Counted from the first letter of the stretch, positions 24,886 to 33,691 are shown. The stretch: 64,000 nt of DNA from JARBUG01 sp035628915 (GCA_035628915.1 DASPIW010000057.1:124001-188000), one strand, 5' to 3'. The notes: generated by a model not told the origin, from the sequence alone. Made by a program: numbers and translations.

Positions 24886-27003
24886 TTACAGAGACACCTC
24901 TTCTGCTTCTTCAACCGGCTCGACAAAGGTACAACCCTCAGTCTTGCACATGTATACCATGCCCAGTTCTTTGTGCTTCTTTTCGACCAGGAAAGGCGCT
25001 TCACAGTCTGGGCACTTCTTGGCCACGGGCTTATCCCACGAGACGAAGTCGCACTCCGGGTAGCGGCTGCAGCCGTAGAACTTGCGCCCGCCTTTTTTCG
25101 ATTTGCGCTCCACGATGCCGCCCTGGGCGCAGACCGGGCAGGTTACGCCCGTCTCTTCCAAAATGGGCCGCGTGTTCTTGCAATCGGGGAAGCCGGGACA
25201 GGCCAGAAACTTGCCAAAGCGCCCGTACTTGACGACCATGTTGCGGCCGCACTTTTCGCAGATGACGTCGGAGATTTCGTCCTGCAGTTCGAAGCCGCCG
25301 ACTTTCTCTTCCGCCTCTTTTAGGGTCGCCTCAAACGGTTCAAAGAATTCCTGCAGAACATGGTGCCATTCGGCTTCGCCTTCCTCTACCTGGTCAAGTT
25401 CCCCTTCCATCTTGGCTGTGAATTCGACGTCGATGATCCAGGGGAAGTACTCCTTGAGAATCTCCGTGACAAGCCGGCCCAGTTCCGTGGGCTTGAACCG
25501 CTTCTCTTCCTTTTCCACATAGCCGCGTGCCTGTACGGTTTCGATGATCGGCGCGTAGGTCGAGGGGCGACCGATGCCACGTTCTTCAAGGGCCTTGACC
25601 AGCATGGCTTCAGAGAACCGGGGCGGCGGCTGCGTGAAGTGCTGCTTGGGCAGAATCTCCACGAGGTTTAACGTCCGCCCTTCCACCAGGTCAGGGAGCA
25701 AGCCATCTTCTTCCTTGGGTGCCTCTTCATCTTCGCTCTCGATGTAGATCTTCATGAAGCCGGGGAACTTGATGCTCGATCCGCTGGCGCGGAAGATCTG
25801 TTCCCCGGCGATGATGTCCACGCTGACGGTATCGAGCACGGCGGGCGCCATCTGGCTGGCGACGAACCGCTCCCAGATCAGCCTGTAAAGCTTGTACTGG
25901 TCGCTCGACAGGAACTCCTTGGTTGAATCGGGCGTGCGGGTGACTTCGGTGGGACGAATGGCCTCGTGGGCGCCCTGCTCACCGGCTTTCTTCTCCGCCT
26001 CCCGCCTTTCGGCCGGAATGTACTCCTGCCCGTACGTGCTCTGGATGTAGCGGGCTGCGGCCTCTTCCGCCTCCTGAGCGATGCGGGTCGAGTCCGTTCG
26101 AATGTAGGTGACCAGGCCGGTGTGCCCGCCTTCACCCAGGTCGAGGCCTTCGTATAGCTGCTGAGCCACGGCCATGGTGCGCCGGACCGTGAAGCCCAGC
26201 TTCCGGGAAGCTTCCTGCTGCAGGCTGGAGGTCGTGAAGGGGAAGGCGGGGTTGCGCCGCTTCTCCTTTTTCTTGACGGCCTGGACGACAAACGATTCTC
26301 CCTCGGAGGCAGCCAGGACTGCGTTGGTCTCGGCTTCCGACTTGAGTTCAACCTTGCCGGCCGCCGTTCCGTAAAATTTCGCCGGGAAAGGCGTCGCCCC
26401 GCGGTCGGCAGCCAGGCGGGCCGTAAGGGACCAATACTCCTCGGGCACAAATCGCTGAATCTCTTCCTCGCGGTCGACAATCAGCCGCACGGCTACGGAC
26501 TGCACCCGACCGGCGGAGAGGCCGCGGCGGACCTTGCGCCACAGAAGCGGACTCAGCTTATAGCCTACCAGCCGGTCCAGAATGCGGCGGGCCTGCTGCG
26601 CTTCGACGCGGTTGTGCTCGATGGCGCGCGGCTTCTTGATCGCCTTCTGGATGGCGTCTTTCGTGATTTCGTGGAACTCGATGCGCACCGGCTGGTCGGT
26701 TGGGATCTTCAGAACGTTGGCCAGGTGCCAGGAGATGGCTTCGCCCTCGCGGTCAGGGTCAGTGGCCAGGAAGACCTTGTCAGCCTTCTTGGCGGAGTCC
26801 CGCAGTTCTTTGAGAATCTCACCTTTGCCGCGGATCGTGATGTATTTCGGCTCGAACCCGGCCTCCACGTCAACCCCGAGCTGGCTCTTGGGCAGATCCC
26901 GCACATGGCCCATAGAGGCCTTTACGGTATACTTTCGGCCCAGAAACTTCTCAATGGTTTTGGCCTTGGCCGGCGATTCTACGATAATCAGGTTCTTGGA
27001 CAC
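24886..27003 (-). CDS. topA: DNA topoisomerase I TopA
   Basis: This is the type IA topoisomerase that relaxes negatively supercoiled DNA. The 705-residue protein has the Toprim domain (LIIVESPAKAKTIEKFLG at the start, with metal-binding DPDREGEA at about 82-89). The active-site Tyr300 is in GLVTYIRTDS. Three C-terminal four-Cys zinc motifs begin at CEKCGRN, CPVCAQG and CPDCEAP. It is full length. It lies 78 bp after dprA and abuts trmFO. Confidence 0.98.
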   Translation of the reverse strand: MSKNLIIVESPAKAKTIEKFLGRKYTVKASMGHVRDLPKSQLGVDVEAGFEPKYITIRGKGEILKELRDSAKKADKVFLATDPDREGEAISWHLANVLKIPTDQPVRIEFHEITKDAIQKAIKKPRAIEHNRVEAQQARRILDRLVGYKLSPLLWRKVRRGLSAGRVQSVAVRLIVDREEEIQRFVPEEYWSLTARLAADRGATPFPAKFYGTAAGKVELKSEAETNAVLAASEGESFVVQAVKKKEKRRNPAFPFTTSSLQQEASRKLGFTVRRTMAVAQQLYEGLDLGEGGHTGLVTYIRTDSTRIAQEAEEAAARYIQSTYGQEYIPAERREAEKKAGEQGAHEAIRPTEVTRTPDSTKEFLSSDQYKLYRLIWERFVASQMAPAVLDTVSVDIIAGEQIFRASGSSIKFPGFMKIYIESEDEEAPKEEDGLLPDLVEGRTLNLVEILPKQHFTQPPPRFSEAMLVKALEERGIGRPSTYAPIIETVQARGYVEKEEKRFKPTELGRLVTEILKEYFPWIIDVEFTAKMEGELDQVEEGEAEWHHVLQEFFEPFEATLKEAEEKVGGFELQDEISDVICEKCGRNMVVKYGRFGKFLACPGFPDCKNTRPILEETGVTCPVCAQGGIVERKSKKGGRKFYGCSRYPECDFVSWDKPVAKKCPDCEAPFLVEKKHKELGMVYMCKTEGCTFVEPVEEAEEVSL

Positions 27004-27081
27004 TCAGTCCACACCCCCGTGCTGCCTTGCCACCGCTATTATGATCCGTCGGTTTCTTAGACTATTCCGCCTACGCCGCGT

Positions 27082-28179
27082 TTATCCGATGCGCAGGTAC
27101 TGGCCGCCCGGCAGCTGCCGGACCAGTCCCTTCAGTTCCAGCATGGTCAGCATCCCCTGCACCTGACCCGCAGGCAGGCCACAGACTTCAGCCAGATCGC
27201 CGGCCCAGCGGGGCTCCCCGCCCATCCAGCCCAGGACTCGCTCCTGTTCGCTGTCCAGTTCGGGACGGCGACCGGCAGGAAGCACCATTGCTTTGCGCTC
27301 AAACCCGAGTTCCTCGAGAATCTGCTCGGCGCTGGTCGCCAGAACGGCGCCGTCCCTGAGCAGAGCGTGGGGACCAACAGACATGGGACTGGTAATTGGG
27401 CCGGGGACGGCGAAGACGTCGCGCCCCTGGCTGATGGCCTGTGCCACGGTGATCAGGGTGCCGGACTTCTCGCCCGCCTCCACCACCACGATACCATGGG
27501 CGAGCCCGCTGATGATGCGGTTCCGCTCCGGGAAGAACTCACTGCGGGGCTCCGCCCCCGGAGGCTGCTCCGAGATCACGGCTCCGGTGTCTCTGATCGC
27601 CCGGTAAATGGGGCCGGCTTCCCGGGGGTAGCAGACATCCGCCCCACCGCCCAGGACGGCAACGGTGGAGCCTCCCGCTTCGAGTGCGCCCCGGTGGGCG
27701 GCGCAGTCGATGCCCCGGGCCATGCCGCTGACCACGACGGCGCCCAGGCGGGCAAGATCCCGTCCAAACCGCTCGGCCACCGCCAGCCCGTAGGAAGTTG
27801 GCTTGCGTGTGCCGACGATGGCGATGACCGGCCGGGCATCCGGCAGCCAGGGTCCCGCCTGGTAAAAGTACGGCGGTGGATCAACGGTATAACGGAGCCG
27901 TACGGGGTAGTCGGCGTCGGACATGGCTACGAGCTTGAGCCCGGCCGCCTTTGCGTTCTCCCACTCGGCTTCGGCTTCCCGCCGTGCCTCGGTGCTGCCG
28001 CGGACTGCTACCAGGGCTTCGGCCGTCTGGCGGCTCCAGCCTTCCACGGCCATGAGGTCCCAGCTCCTGGCGCGCCAGGCGTCCGCCGGATCCGGGTAGG
28101 CGTTCATCAGCTTCGCCAGGCGAATCCGGCCCACACCGGGCGCCCGGGCCAGAATCAGCCAAACCAAGGCTCCGTCCAC
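27082..28179 (-). CDS. dprA: DNA-processing protein DprA (Smf)
   Basis: DprA protects incoming single-stranded DNA during transformation and loads RecA. The 365-residue protein has an N-terminal SAM/HhH-like region (GVGRIRLAKLM). The Rossmann-fold core has IVGTRKPTSYG, SGMARGIDCAAHRGALEAGG and VFAVPGPI, and a C-terminal winged-helix-like domain (about 300-365) is present. The start is a GTG with an AAGGGGG site. The downstream order dprA-topA-trmFO is conserved, but upstream an M20 peptidase gene replaces the usual sucCD. Confidence 0.96.
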   Translation of the reverse strand: MDGALVWLILARAPGVGRIRLAKLMNAYPDPADAWRARSWDLMAVEGWSRQTAEALVAVRGSTEARREAEAEWENAKAAGLKLVAMSDADYPVRLRYTVDPPPYFYQAGPWLPDARPVIAIVGTRKPTSYGLAVAERFGRDLARLGAVVVSGMARGIDCAAHRGALEAGGSTVAVLGGGADVCYPREAGPIYRAIRDTGAVISEQPPGAEPRSEFFPERNRIISGLAHGIVVVEAGEKSGTLITVAQAISQGRDVFAVPGPITSPMSVGPHALLRDGAVLATSAEQILEELGFERKAMVLPAGRRPELDSEQERVLGWMGGEPRWAGDLAEVCGLPAGQVQGMLTMLELKGLVRQLPGGQYLRIG

Positions 28180-28194
28180 CGACCGTGTTCCCCC

Positions 28195-29361
28195 TTACAT
28201 GAGCCGAGCACGCACGGGCAACTGCTGAACCGCAGCCAACAGCAGCAGAATCTGCCCCAGACCTCTGGTGAGGGGCGCCGTGTGTATGTACTCGTCAGTC
28301 CGATGGCCGTTTCCCCCGAGCGTAACGCCCACTGTGACGGACGGAATACCCATGGAGAGGGGCACGTTGCTGTCGGTGCTGGACGGGTACGAGCGGGTCT
28401 GGATCCCCATCTGCTTGTGAACTTTTCGCACGACCTCGCAGAGCGGGTGGTCGTCGGCAATCATGCCGACGGGGCGGTCGCCGAGCAGTTCGAAGTCGGC
28501 GCCCACGCCGGAGTGCCGGCAGACGTCGGCGACGATGCGGCGCACCCTTTCTTCCAGGCGCTTCAGTTCCTCGAGATCGAGCGAACGGAGATCAATGATC
28601 GCCTCCGCTTTGGCGGCGATGGTGTTGACGGACGTCCCGCCACTAATCAGACCTACGTTAAAAGTCGTCTTCGGGTTCGTGGGTACGCGGATTTCCGAGA
28701 GCTGGGCGATCATGCGGCCGAGCCCGTGGATGGCACTGGGGCTGCCAAATGACCCCCAACTGTGCCCCCCTTCGGCGGTAACCGTCAGCCGGAAACGGCG
28801 GCTGCCCACCCCCTGCCGGACCAGGCTGCCCAGCGAACCGTCGAGGGCGATGACGTAGTCGATTTCGCCACCGTAGGACTCCATGACGGCACGCATGCCG
28901 CGCAGGTTTCCCAGACCTTCCTCTCCCACCGTGGCGGCAAACAGGATATCGCCCGTCAGCCGGACGTCGGCTTCCCGCAGCAGCCGGATCGCGTGCAGCA
29001 TGGTCGCCACGCTCGCCGAGTTGTCGCCTACGCCGGGCGCCCGCAGGACTTCACCGTCGCTGCGGACGGTGACATCCGTCTCCACGGGAAAGACTGTGTC
29101 TATATGAGCGGCCAGCAGGACCGTCGGTCCGCCACCCTTACCGGGGTGTCGCCCCACGACGTTGCCCAGATCATCAACCACAACCTGATCCAGCCCCAGA
29201 TCAAGCATGCGCTCCTGCACGTATTGTGTGCGCCCGGCCTCGTCGAACGTCGGGGCCGGGATTTCGCAGATCGCAATGACTTCCCGCACGATCTCCGGCA
29301 GGGCCGCCTGAGCCAGATCAAGCAGGTGGCGAGTCACAGGGGTGTCCCATTGTTGGTTCAC
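28195..29361 (-). CDS. M20-family metallopeptidase (peptidase T-like)
   Basis: This is a zinc-dependent amino- or dipeptidase of the M20 family. The 388-residue protein shows the metal ligands His86 and Asp88 (AAHIDTVFP), Asp113 (GVGDNSAS), the catalytic Glu pair at 147-148 (TVGEEGLGN), Asp174 (IALDGSLGS) and a C-terminal His (GGNGHRTDEYI). The dimerisation domain is in the middle (about 185-295). It most resembles the PepT2-type branch; substrate cannot be told. It has its own promoter (29399-29427). It ends 15 bp before dprA and may be co-transcribed with it. Confidence 0.88.
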   Translation of the reverse strand: MNQQWDTPVTRHLLDLAQAALPEIVREVIAICEIPAPTFDEAGRTQYVQERMLDLGLDQVVVDDLGNVVGRHPGKGGGPTVLLAAHIDTVFPVETDVTVRSDGEVLRAPGVGDNSASVATMLHAIRLLREADVRLTGDILFAATVGEEGLGNLRGMRAVMESYGGEIDYVIALDGSLGSLVRQGVGSRRFRLTVTAEGGHSWGSFGSPSAIHGLGRMIAQLSEIRVPTNPKTTFNVGLISGGTSVNTIAAKAEAIIDLRSLDLEELKRLEERVRRIVADVCRHSGVGADFELLGDRPVGMIADDHPLCEVVRKVHKQMGIQTRSYPSSTDSNVPLSMGIPSVTVGVTLGGNGHRTDEYIHTAPLTRGLGQILLLLAAVQQLPVRARLM

Positions 29362-29398
29362 GTGGTTCCTGGCCCCCCCTTTAGCGTTTCAATTTCGC

Positions 29399-29427
29399 AT
29401 TATACCCGATGGTCCTGGCCTTGGAAA
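29399..29427 (-). promoter_or_regulatory. SigA-type promoter before the M20 peptidase gene
   Basis: On the minus strand TTTCCA (29422-29427) and a perfect TATAAT (29399-29404) are 17 bp apart. The expected start point is about 30 bases before the GTG start. This probably drives the peptidase-dprA-topA-trmFO run. Confidence 0.7.
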
Positions 29428-29529
29428 GGTACCCCCTTTTCACTGTGACGAATGAAGGGGGCGTTCAGGAACGCCGGAGCGGCGTTCGCGGCCGCTCGCG
29501 CGTTTTTGCCCGGAGATGGACGAGCAGAA

Positions 29530-29550
29530 GCCTGCCCTAAGCGGGCAGGC
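29530..29550 (-). terminator. Stem-loop after the TusA-like gene
   Basis: A perfect 8-bp stem, GCCTGCCC/GGGCAGGC, begins 6 bases after the stop codon. It is followed on the transcribed strand only by TTCTGCTC, so it would be a weak intrinsic terminator. A second hairpin, AACGCCggagcGGCGTT, lies at 29470-29486 in the same gap. Confidence 0.55.
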
Positions 29551-29556
29551 CCCATC

Positions 29557-29820
29557 CTACGGAACCAGTTTGCGGATCCAGACTTCCCAGAGAGCCTGGC
29601 CCACAGGACCGACATGCAGCACTTCGTCGCCATACATGGCCGCGCTGCGGGGCACGTTGCGAGTCGCGGGTTCGTAGTCCAGCAGCACTCGGAGCACCTG
29701 CCCGACTTCCATTTCCTCAAGGGCGATCTTGGTCTTGGCAAAGGTAATCGGACAAAGATCGCCGCGCAGGTCAATTTCACGGTCGCAGGACGGAAGACTG
29801 GCGCCACTGGACGGATGCAT
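29557..29820 (-). CDS. TusA/SirA-family sulfur carrier-like protein
   Basis: The 87-residue protein has the family motif DLRGDLCPITFAKTK, with the candidate sulfur-carrying Cys23 followed by Pro24. The expected two-layer fold pattern continues with EEMEVGQVLRVLLDYEP. In this family the Cys accepts persulfide from a cysteine desulfurase or hands it to a pathway partner. No partner gene (desulfurase, TusBCD, DsrE, YeeE transporter) is in the window. It is preceded 21 bp upstream by a small unknown gene with which it is likely co-transcribed. Confidence 0.85.
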   Translation of the reverse strand: MHPSSGASLPSCDREIDLRGDLCPITFAKTKIALEEMEVGQVLRVLLDYEPATRNVPRSAAMYGDEVLHVGPVGQALWEVWIRKLVP

Positions 29821-29841
29821 GGCAGAACCCCCTGGAAGGCG

Positions 29842-30150
29842 TTATTGATAGGTGATGACCAGCTGGTAGGCGTCTTCGAGTGTACGGGCCCGCCACACGC
29901 GTTCGGAGTGGCCGGCCGGATATGGTTCCCGTGTCTTGGGATGCAACAGAGCGTCGAATTCGGTGCCGATGTACTCCCCGCTCGCTTCGTCATATTCCAC
30001 GACCAGGAACCCCCCGCGAGCGAGGTAGGGGCGCTCCACTTTAAAGCGGGCCGGCTGGGCAGCGCATCCCAGCGTATTCCCCGCACCGTCGTGGATCTCC
30101 TCCCAGGTGGCGGCAAGCAGCCGCCTGATCTCACCGTTTTCCGGCAGCAT
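29842..30150 (-). CDS. Small protein of unknown function, upstream of the TusA-like gene
   Basis: From an ATG at 30150 with a GGGAGGT site 10 bases upstream the product has 102 residues. An extension to 30273 is possible but lacks a site. It begins MLPENGEIRRLLAATWEEIHDG and has a beta-rich middle (YLARGGFLVVEYDEASGEYIGTEFDALLHP). It ends with TLEDAYQLVITYQ. No signal peptide, membrane segment or known catalytic motif is seen. Its coupling to the TusA-like gene suggests a related role, which is only inference. Confidence 0.7.
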   Translation of the reverse strand: MLPENGEIRRLLAATWEEIHDGAGNTLGCAAQPARFKVERPYLARGGFLVVEYDEASGEYIGTEFDALLHPKTREPYPAGHSERVWRARTLEDAYQLVITYQ

Positions 30151-30224
30151 ACGCAGACTGACCTCCCATAGCACAGCAGGTGGACACCCCGGCGGGCGCC
30201 ACCTGCCGGCCTGCATCCGTCCGG

Positions 30225-30479
30225 CTAGATTTTGATGTCGTCTCCGCCGACGGTCGACTCGGACTGGTCCCACCGGCCCTCGTCGGACTTGGAACGGGCG
30301 GCATGCGCCTTATCAATGCTGGTCAAGTCGTCAGGCGGGGTCTTCATGGGGTTTTCGATGCGCTTCGCATTGAGCTCTTCGAGCTTGCGGGCGTCGTCTT
30401 CCCAGTCACTGCCCCGCTTTCCGGCCATGGGACCGTGGTGAATGGTGACGGGATGTTCATGTGAGTATTCGCCGGGCAT
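30225..30479 (-). CDS. Small charged protein of unknown function
   Basis: The ATG at 30479 has a good GGAGGAA site and gives 84 residues; longer readings to 30704 run into comM without a site. The protein is hydrophilic and probably disordered, with EYSHEHPVTIHHGPMAGKRG at the N-terminus, a charged helix (DWEDDARKLEELNAKRIENP) and many Asp/Ser. No family was recognised. It lies between comM and the 102-residue gene on the same strand. A GCAGGTGG/CCACCTGC stem-loop follows at 30176-30206. Confidence 0.65.
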   Translation of the reverse strand: MPGEYSHEHPVTIHHGPMAGKRGSDWEDDARKLEELNAKRIENPMKTPPDDLTSIDKAHAARSKSDEGRWDQSESTVGGDDIKI

Positions 30480-30552
30480 GGTGATTTCCTCCCGCTCAGT
30501 TTGTGCCGGTCGGACAGACCGGCCAAGACTAGCATGCCGCGGCAGGCGCGTC

Positions 30553-32106
30553 CTATTTACCCACCGCCTGTGCGGTTCGCTCCAGGCTGCGATACTGCAG
30601 CGCCTCCGCGACGTGGGGCACTTCGAGCCCTTCCGAGCCGGCGAGGTCAGCAATGGTGCGGGCGACTTTGAGCACCCGGTCATGCCCCCGCAGAGAAAGC
30701 CCAAAGCGCTCCATGGCCTGGCGCATGAGGGATTCGCCGCCGCGGGGCAGCCGGCAGTAGCGCCTGACCTGCGGGACGGTCATTTCCGCGTTGTAGGTCA
30801 TGCCCGTTCCCTGCAGGCGCGCCCGCTGCAAGGCGCGGGCCGCCACGACGCGGCGGCGGACGGTCTCCGAGGGCTCGGCGCCGCCGGCCCCGGAGACGAG
30901 CAAATGCTCGAACGGGACCGGTTCCAGAAAAATCTGCAGATCAAACCGGTCGACCAGGGGGCCGGAAAGCCGTGAGCGATACAGATTGACGGACGCCGCG
31001 GGGCAGATGCACGCCCGCGCCGAATCGCCCAGGTACCCGCAGGGACACGGGTTGGCCGCCGCAACCAGTATGGGGCGGGCGGGGAAAGCGGCGTTTGCGT
31101 GGACTCTGGATAGCAACACCCTCCCTTCCTCCAACGGTTGCCGCAAACCCTCCAGGACGGGACGGTCGAATTCAGGCAGTTCATCAAGGAACAGGACGCC
31201 CCGGTGCGCCAGCGTGATTTCGCCGGGCCGGAGCGGGTTTCCGCCCCCCAGAATGGCAGAGCGGGACGCGCAGTGATGGGGCGCCCGGAATGGGCGCGCC
31301 CGCAGCAGTCCGCCCCCGGCGAGGAGCCCGGCCACGCTGTGAATGCGGCTGACTTCGAGGGCCTCGTCCGGCTCCAGCGGCGGCAGGACGCCGGGCAGGC
31401 ACCGTGCCAGCAGGCTCTTGCCTGCGCCGGGCGGGCCCATCATCAGCAGATTGTGTCCGCCGGCAGCGGCGACTTCCAGTGCCCGCCGCGCCGCAAGCTG
31501 ACCCTTTACGTCTGCCAGGTCGGGGGCGGGCGGCCTGTCCGGCTCCACGGCGCTCGATGACGTTCGCGCCGGCTCAAGGGGCGCCTGCCCGGTCAGGTGC
31601 AGAACTACGGTCGTCAGATCCCTGGCTGTGAAGACGCTGCTGCCGGCCAGCGACGCTTCCGCCGCGTTGCCCGGGGGGACCATGAGTGCCCGGCAGCCGG
31701 ACGCCCGCGCCGTCAGGGCCATGGCAAGGGCGCCCCGCACCGGGCGGAGGGCACCATCGAGGGCCAGTTCGCCGGCAAAGGCCACCCCATCCAGCGCCGG
31801 CCCCGGGACCTGGCCGCCGGCAGCAAGGATTCCCAGGGCAATGGCCAGGTCAAATCCGGGGCCCCCCTTGCGGGTATAGGCCGGCGCCAGGTTGACAGTG
31901 ATGCGGTGGGCAGGAAACGGCCACCCGCCGTTGCGGATCGCCGCCCGGACGCGCTCGCGGGATTCGCGGACCGCTGCATCCGGCAGGCCGACGATATCAA
32001 AAGCCGGAATGCCGGGGCTCACGTCGACTTCCACCGTGACCGGTACGGCCTCAATGCCCTCAAGGGCGAAGCTGAGCACCCGGACGAACAGAGCACACAC
32101 CCCCAT
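30553..32106 (-). CDS. comM: YifB/ComM-family Mg-chelatase-like AAA+ ATPase
   Basis: ComM-type ATPases act as branch-migration helicases in natural transformation. From the ATG at 32106 the protein has about 517 residues. The N-terminal domain (VRVLSFALEGIEAVPVTVEVDVSPG) resembles Lon-type folds. The AAA+ domain has Walker A GPPGAGKSLLAR and Walker B VLFLDELPEF, followed by a C-terminal Mg-chelatase-like region with CPCGYLGD. The start abuts a strong terminator (32107-32134), leaving no normal ribosome binding site, so the true start is uncertain. A longer frame would translate the hairpin itself. It sits in the same block as dprA. Confidence 0.9.
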   Translation of the reverse strand: MGVCALFVRVLSFALEGIEAVPVTVEVDVSPGIPAFDIVGLPDAAVRESRERVRAAIRNGGWPFPAHRITVNLAPAYTRKGGPGFDLAIALGILAAGGQVPGPALDGVAFAGELALDGALRPVRGALAMALTARASGCRALMVPPGNAAEASLAGSSVFTARDLTTVVLHLTGQAPLEPARTSSSAVEPDRPPAPDLADVKGQLAARRALEVAAAGGHNLLMMGPPGAGKSLLARCLPGVLPPLEPDEALEVSRIHSVAGLLAGGGLLRARPFRAPHHCASRSAILGGGNPLRPGEITLAHRGVLFLDELPEFDRPVLEGLRQPLEEGRVLLSRVHANAAFPARPILVAAANPCPCGYLGDSARACICPAASVNLYRSRLSGPLVDRFDLQIFLEPVPFEHLLVSGAGGAEPSETVRRRVVAARALQRARLQGTGMTYNAEMTVPQVRRYCRLPRGGESLMRQAMERFGLSLRGHDRVLKVARTIADLAGSEGLEVPHVAEALQYRSLERTAQAVGK

Positions 32107-32134
32107 GAAAAAAGCCCGGGGAGACTCCCCGGGC
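32107..32134 (-). terminator. Intrinsic terminator touching the comM start codon
   Basis: A perfect 8-bp stem, GCCCGGGG/CCCCGGGC, with a short loop is followed on the transcribed strand by TTTTTT and then one base before the comM ATG. It lies about 70 bases after the yraN stop. It could end yraN transcripts or act as a switch over comM. Confidence 0.85.
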
Positions 32135-32206
32135 GGTTGCATTTCCGCGGGCACAAACAAGTGTTCTTCCACGATTTTACAAAACAGGGCGCCTGATGTC
32201 AAGGGA

Positions 32207-32581
32207 TCATCCGGCCCCGAAGGCATTGCGTATCAGTGTACACGTCCAGCCGTCGTTCGGGGCAGGCTCCACTGTCACGACATCGAAGCGGCAGGTGCGC
32301 CCTTCCCAGCCTCGTCCTGACAGATACACTTCCGCTAATCTTAGCAATTGTCTCTGTTTCAAAGGAGTGATCGCTTCGGCTGCCGTCCCGTATCCGGTGC
32401 CCGTTCTGGTTTTCACTTCGACAAAAACCAGACAGCCATTCTCTTCGGCGATCATGTCAAGTTCACCAAAGCGGAAACGTACGTTGCGGGCGACAATTCG
32501 GTACCCGAGCCCCGCCAGGTGGCGTGCTGCCTCCTCTTCGCCCAACCGCCCGAGGGCGGTCCGCGACATGCCCGGCTTCAC
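32207..32581 (-). CDS. YraN/UPF0102-family endonuclease-like protein
   Basis: The 124-residue protein belongs to the restriction-endonuclease-like UPF0102 family. The motifs are LGRLGEEEAARHLAGLGYRIVARNVR at the N-terminus, then GELDMIAEENGCLVFVEVKTR, which contains the ExK-type active site (Asp42, Glu55, Lys57 region). The C-terminus RFDVVTVEP is also typical. No defined cellular role is established. It is directly downstream of rnhB with no gap, a common arrangement, and its transcript ends at the terminator before comM. Confidence 0.9.
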   Translation of the reverse strand: MKPGMSRTALGRLGEEEAARHLAGLGYRIVARNVRFRFGELDMIAEENGCLVFVEVKTRTGTGYGTAAEAITPLKQRQLLRLAEVYLSGRGWEGRTCRFDVVTVEPAPNDGWTCTLIRNAFGAG

Positions 32582-33400
32582 CTATTCGTCCGAGAAGACG
32601 GCGCCCGACGAGAGCGAGATGATCTCCCGCACCGTACCGTAACTCCGGCGGTGGATCGGGCAGGGGCCGTACTTCTCCAGCGCCTCGCGGTGCTCCAGCG
32701 TTCCGTACCCTTTATGGCTGGCGAACCCATACTGCGGGTAAAGCTTGTCCATTTCCAGCATGTACTCGTCTCGGGTGACCTTAGCCACCACAGAGGCAGC
32801 GGCGATGGAGCAGGACTGCCCATCGCCCCCAGCAATCGGCGCCTGAGGCTGCGAGACGCCCGGCAGGTGCAGCGAATCGATCAGGAGGTAATCCGGACTG
32901 ACGGTGAGGGCGTTTACAGCCTTGACCATCGCCTTATATGTAGCCATCATGACGTTCGCTTCGTCGATGCCGTCAGGATGGACCATGCCGATGCCAATGG
33001 AAAGCGCCTTGCTGCGAATCTCTTCATATAGCTCCTGCCTGCGTTTTCCGGATAGGCGGCGGGTCTCTTCCAGGCCGGGCAGAAAGAGCTCCCCGGGGAG
33101 TATAACCGCGGCCGCAACCACGGGGCCGGCCAGGGGGCCCCGGCCAACTTCGTCAAGGCCGGCCGCAAGGCGATAGCCCATCGCCCAGACCTGGCGCTCA
33201 TAGCTGAACATGCGGCCAATGCGCTCTTTTTCGCGCTTCCACTCGTCCAGTTGCGCCTGACATTGGCGGACCAACTTCTGGGCACCGCCGCGTGGGTCGT
33301 TGCCCAGGACTTGGATTACCTGGAAATAGATCTCCGGCCCTTTCTCCTGGATCAGATCCTGCAGCTTGCGCAGGCTCATTTTCTTAATGTTCATCTGCAT
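32582..33400 (-). CDS. rnhB: Ribonuclease HII
   Basis: RNase HII cleaves RNA in RNA-DNA hybrids and removes misincorporated ribonucleotides. From the ATG at 33400 the protein has 272 residues; a TTG at 33439 would add 13. An N-terminal helical extension (about 1-75) precedes the catalytic domain. The acidic residues are in AGLDEVGRGPLAGPVVAAAV (Asp and Glu), in LLIDSLHLPG, and in a later acidic region around VTRDEYMLEMD. The active-site geometry looks complete. It abuts yraN and stands next to the inverted ger operon where rbgA is its usual neighbour. Confidence 0.95.
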   Translation of the reverse strand: MQMNIKKMSLRKLQDLIQEKGPEIYFQVIQVLGNDPRGGAQKLVRQCQAQLDEWKREKERIGRMFSYERQVWAMGYRLAAGLDEVGRGPLAGPVVAAAVILPGELFLPGLEETRRLSGKRRQELYEEIRSKALSIGIGMVHPDGIDEANVMMATYKAMVKAVNALTVSPDYLLIDSLHLPGVSQPQAPIAGGDGQSCSIAAASVVAKVTRDEYMLEMDKLYPQYGFASHKGYGTLEHREALEKYGPCPIHRRSYGTVREIISLSSGAVFSDE

Positions 33401-33452
33401 GGCCAGCCCACCAAGCGGTGGTCCACCGCCCTTCCCCAACCCTATTAGGCAG

Positions 33453-33481
33453 AAAAAACAGCCCCGCTCTTCCAGGGCCTG
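33453..33481 (-). terminator. Possible minus-strand terminator between ger operon and rnhB
   Basis: CAGGCCC and GGGGCTG can form a 6-bp stem with one mismatch around a 9-base loop, followed on the minus strand by TTTTTT. It would stop transcripts running antisense through the ger operon before rnhB. The short stem makes this uncertain. Confidence 0.4.
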
Positions 33482-33641
33482 ATCGCCTCCGGAAGTGCTT
33501 CGGGTAGTAGAAGTTGGTTCGACGGTTTTTCCGAAAAATCCTGCTGATTGGGTGACGGGGGATGGAAAGGTAATCAGGTCGGGCAGTCACTCCGGCCCTT
33601 GCATGGTATGCATAGCCATCTAACTAGGGGGAGACCATGAA

Positions 33642-33670
33642 CCCAAGGGCATGTGGGTCTACCCCTTGGG
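33642..33670. other. Inverted repeat in the gerA leader
   Basis: CCCAAGGG (33642-33649) and CCCTTGGG (33663-33670) form a perfect 8-bp stem 21 bases before the gerA TTG. It sits between a GGGGGAG-ATG combination (33627-33639) and the GGAG used by gerA, so it could influence translation. No matching forespore (SigG) promoter was found with confidence upstream. Confidence 0.45.
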
Positions 33671-33691
33671 ACAAGACGGAGATGAACGGCC

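Noticed and set aside
33540..33640. Possible SigG promoter for the ger operon
   Set aside because: GCATG at 33601 fits a -35 element, but no -10 of the CATNNTA type lies at the right distance.
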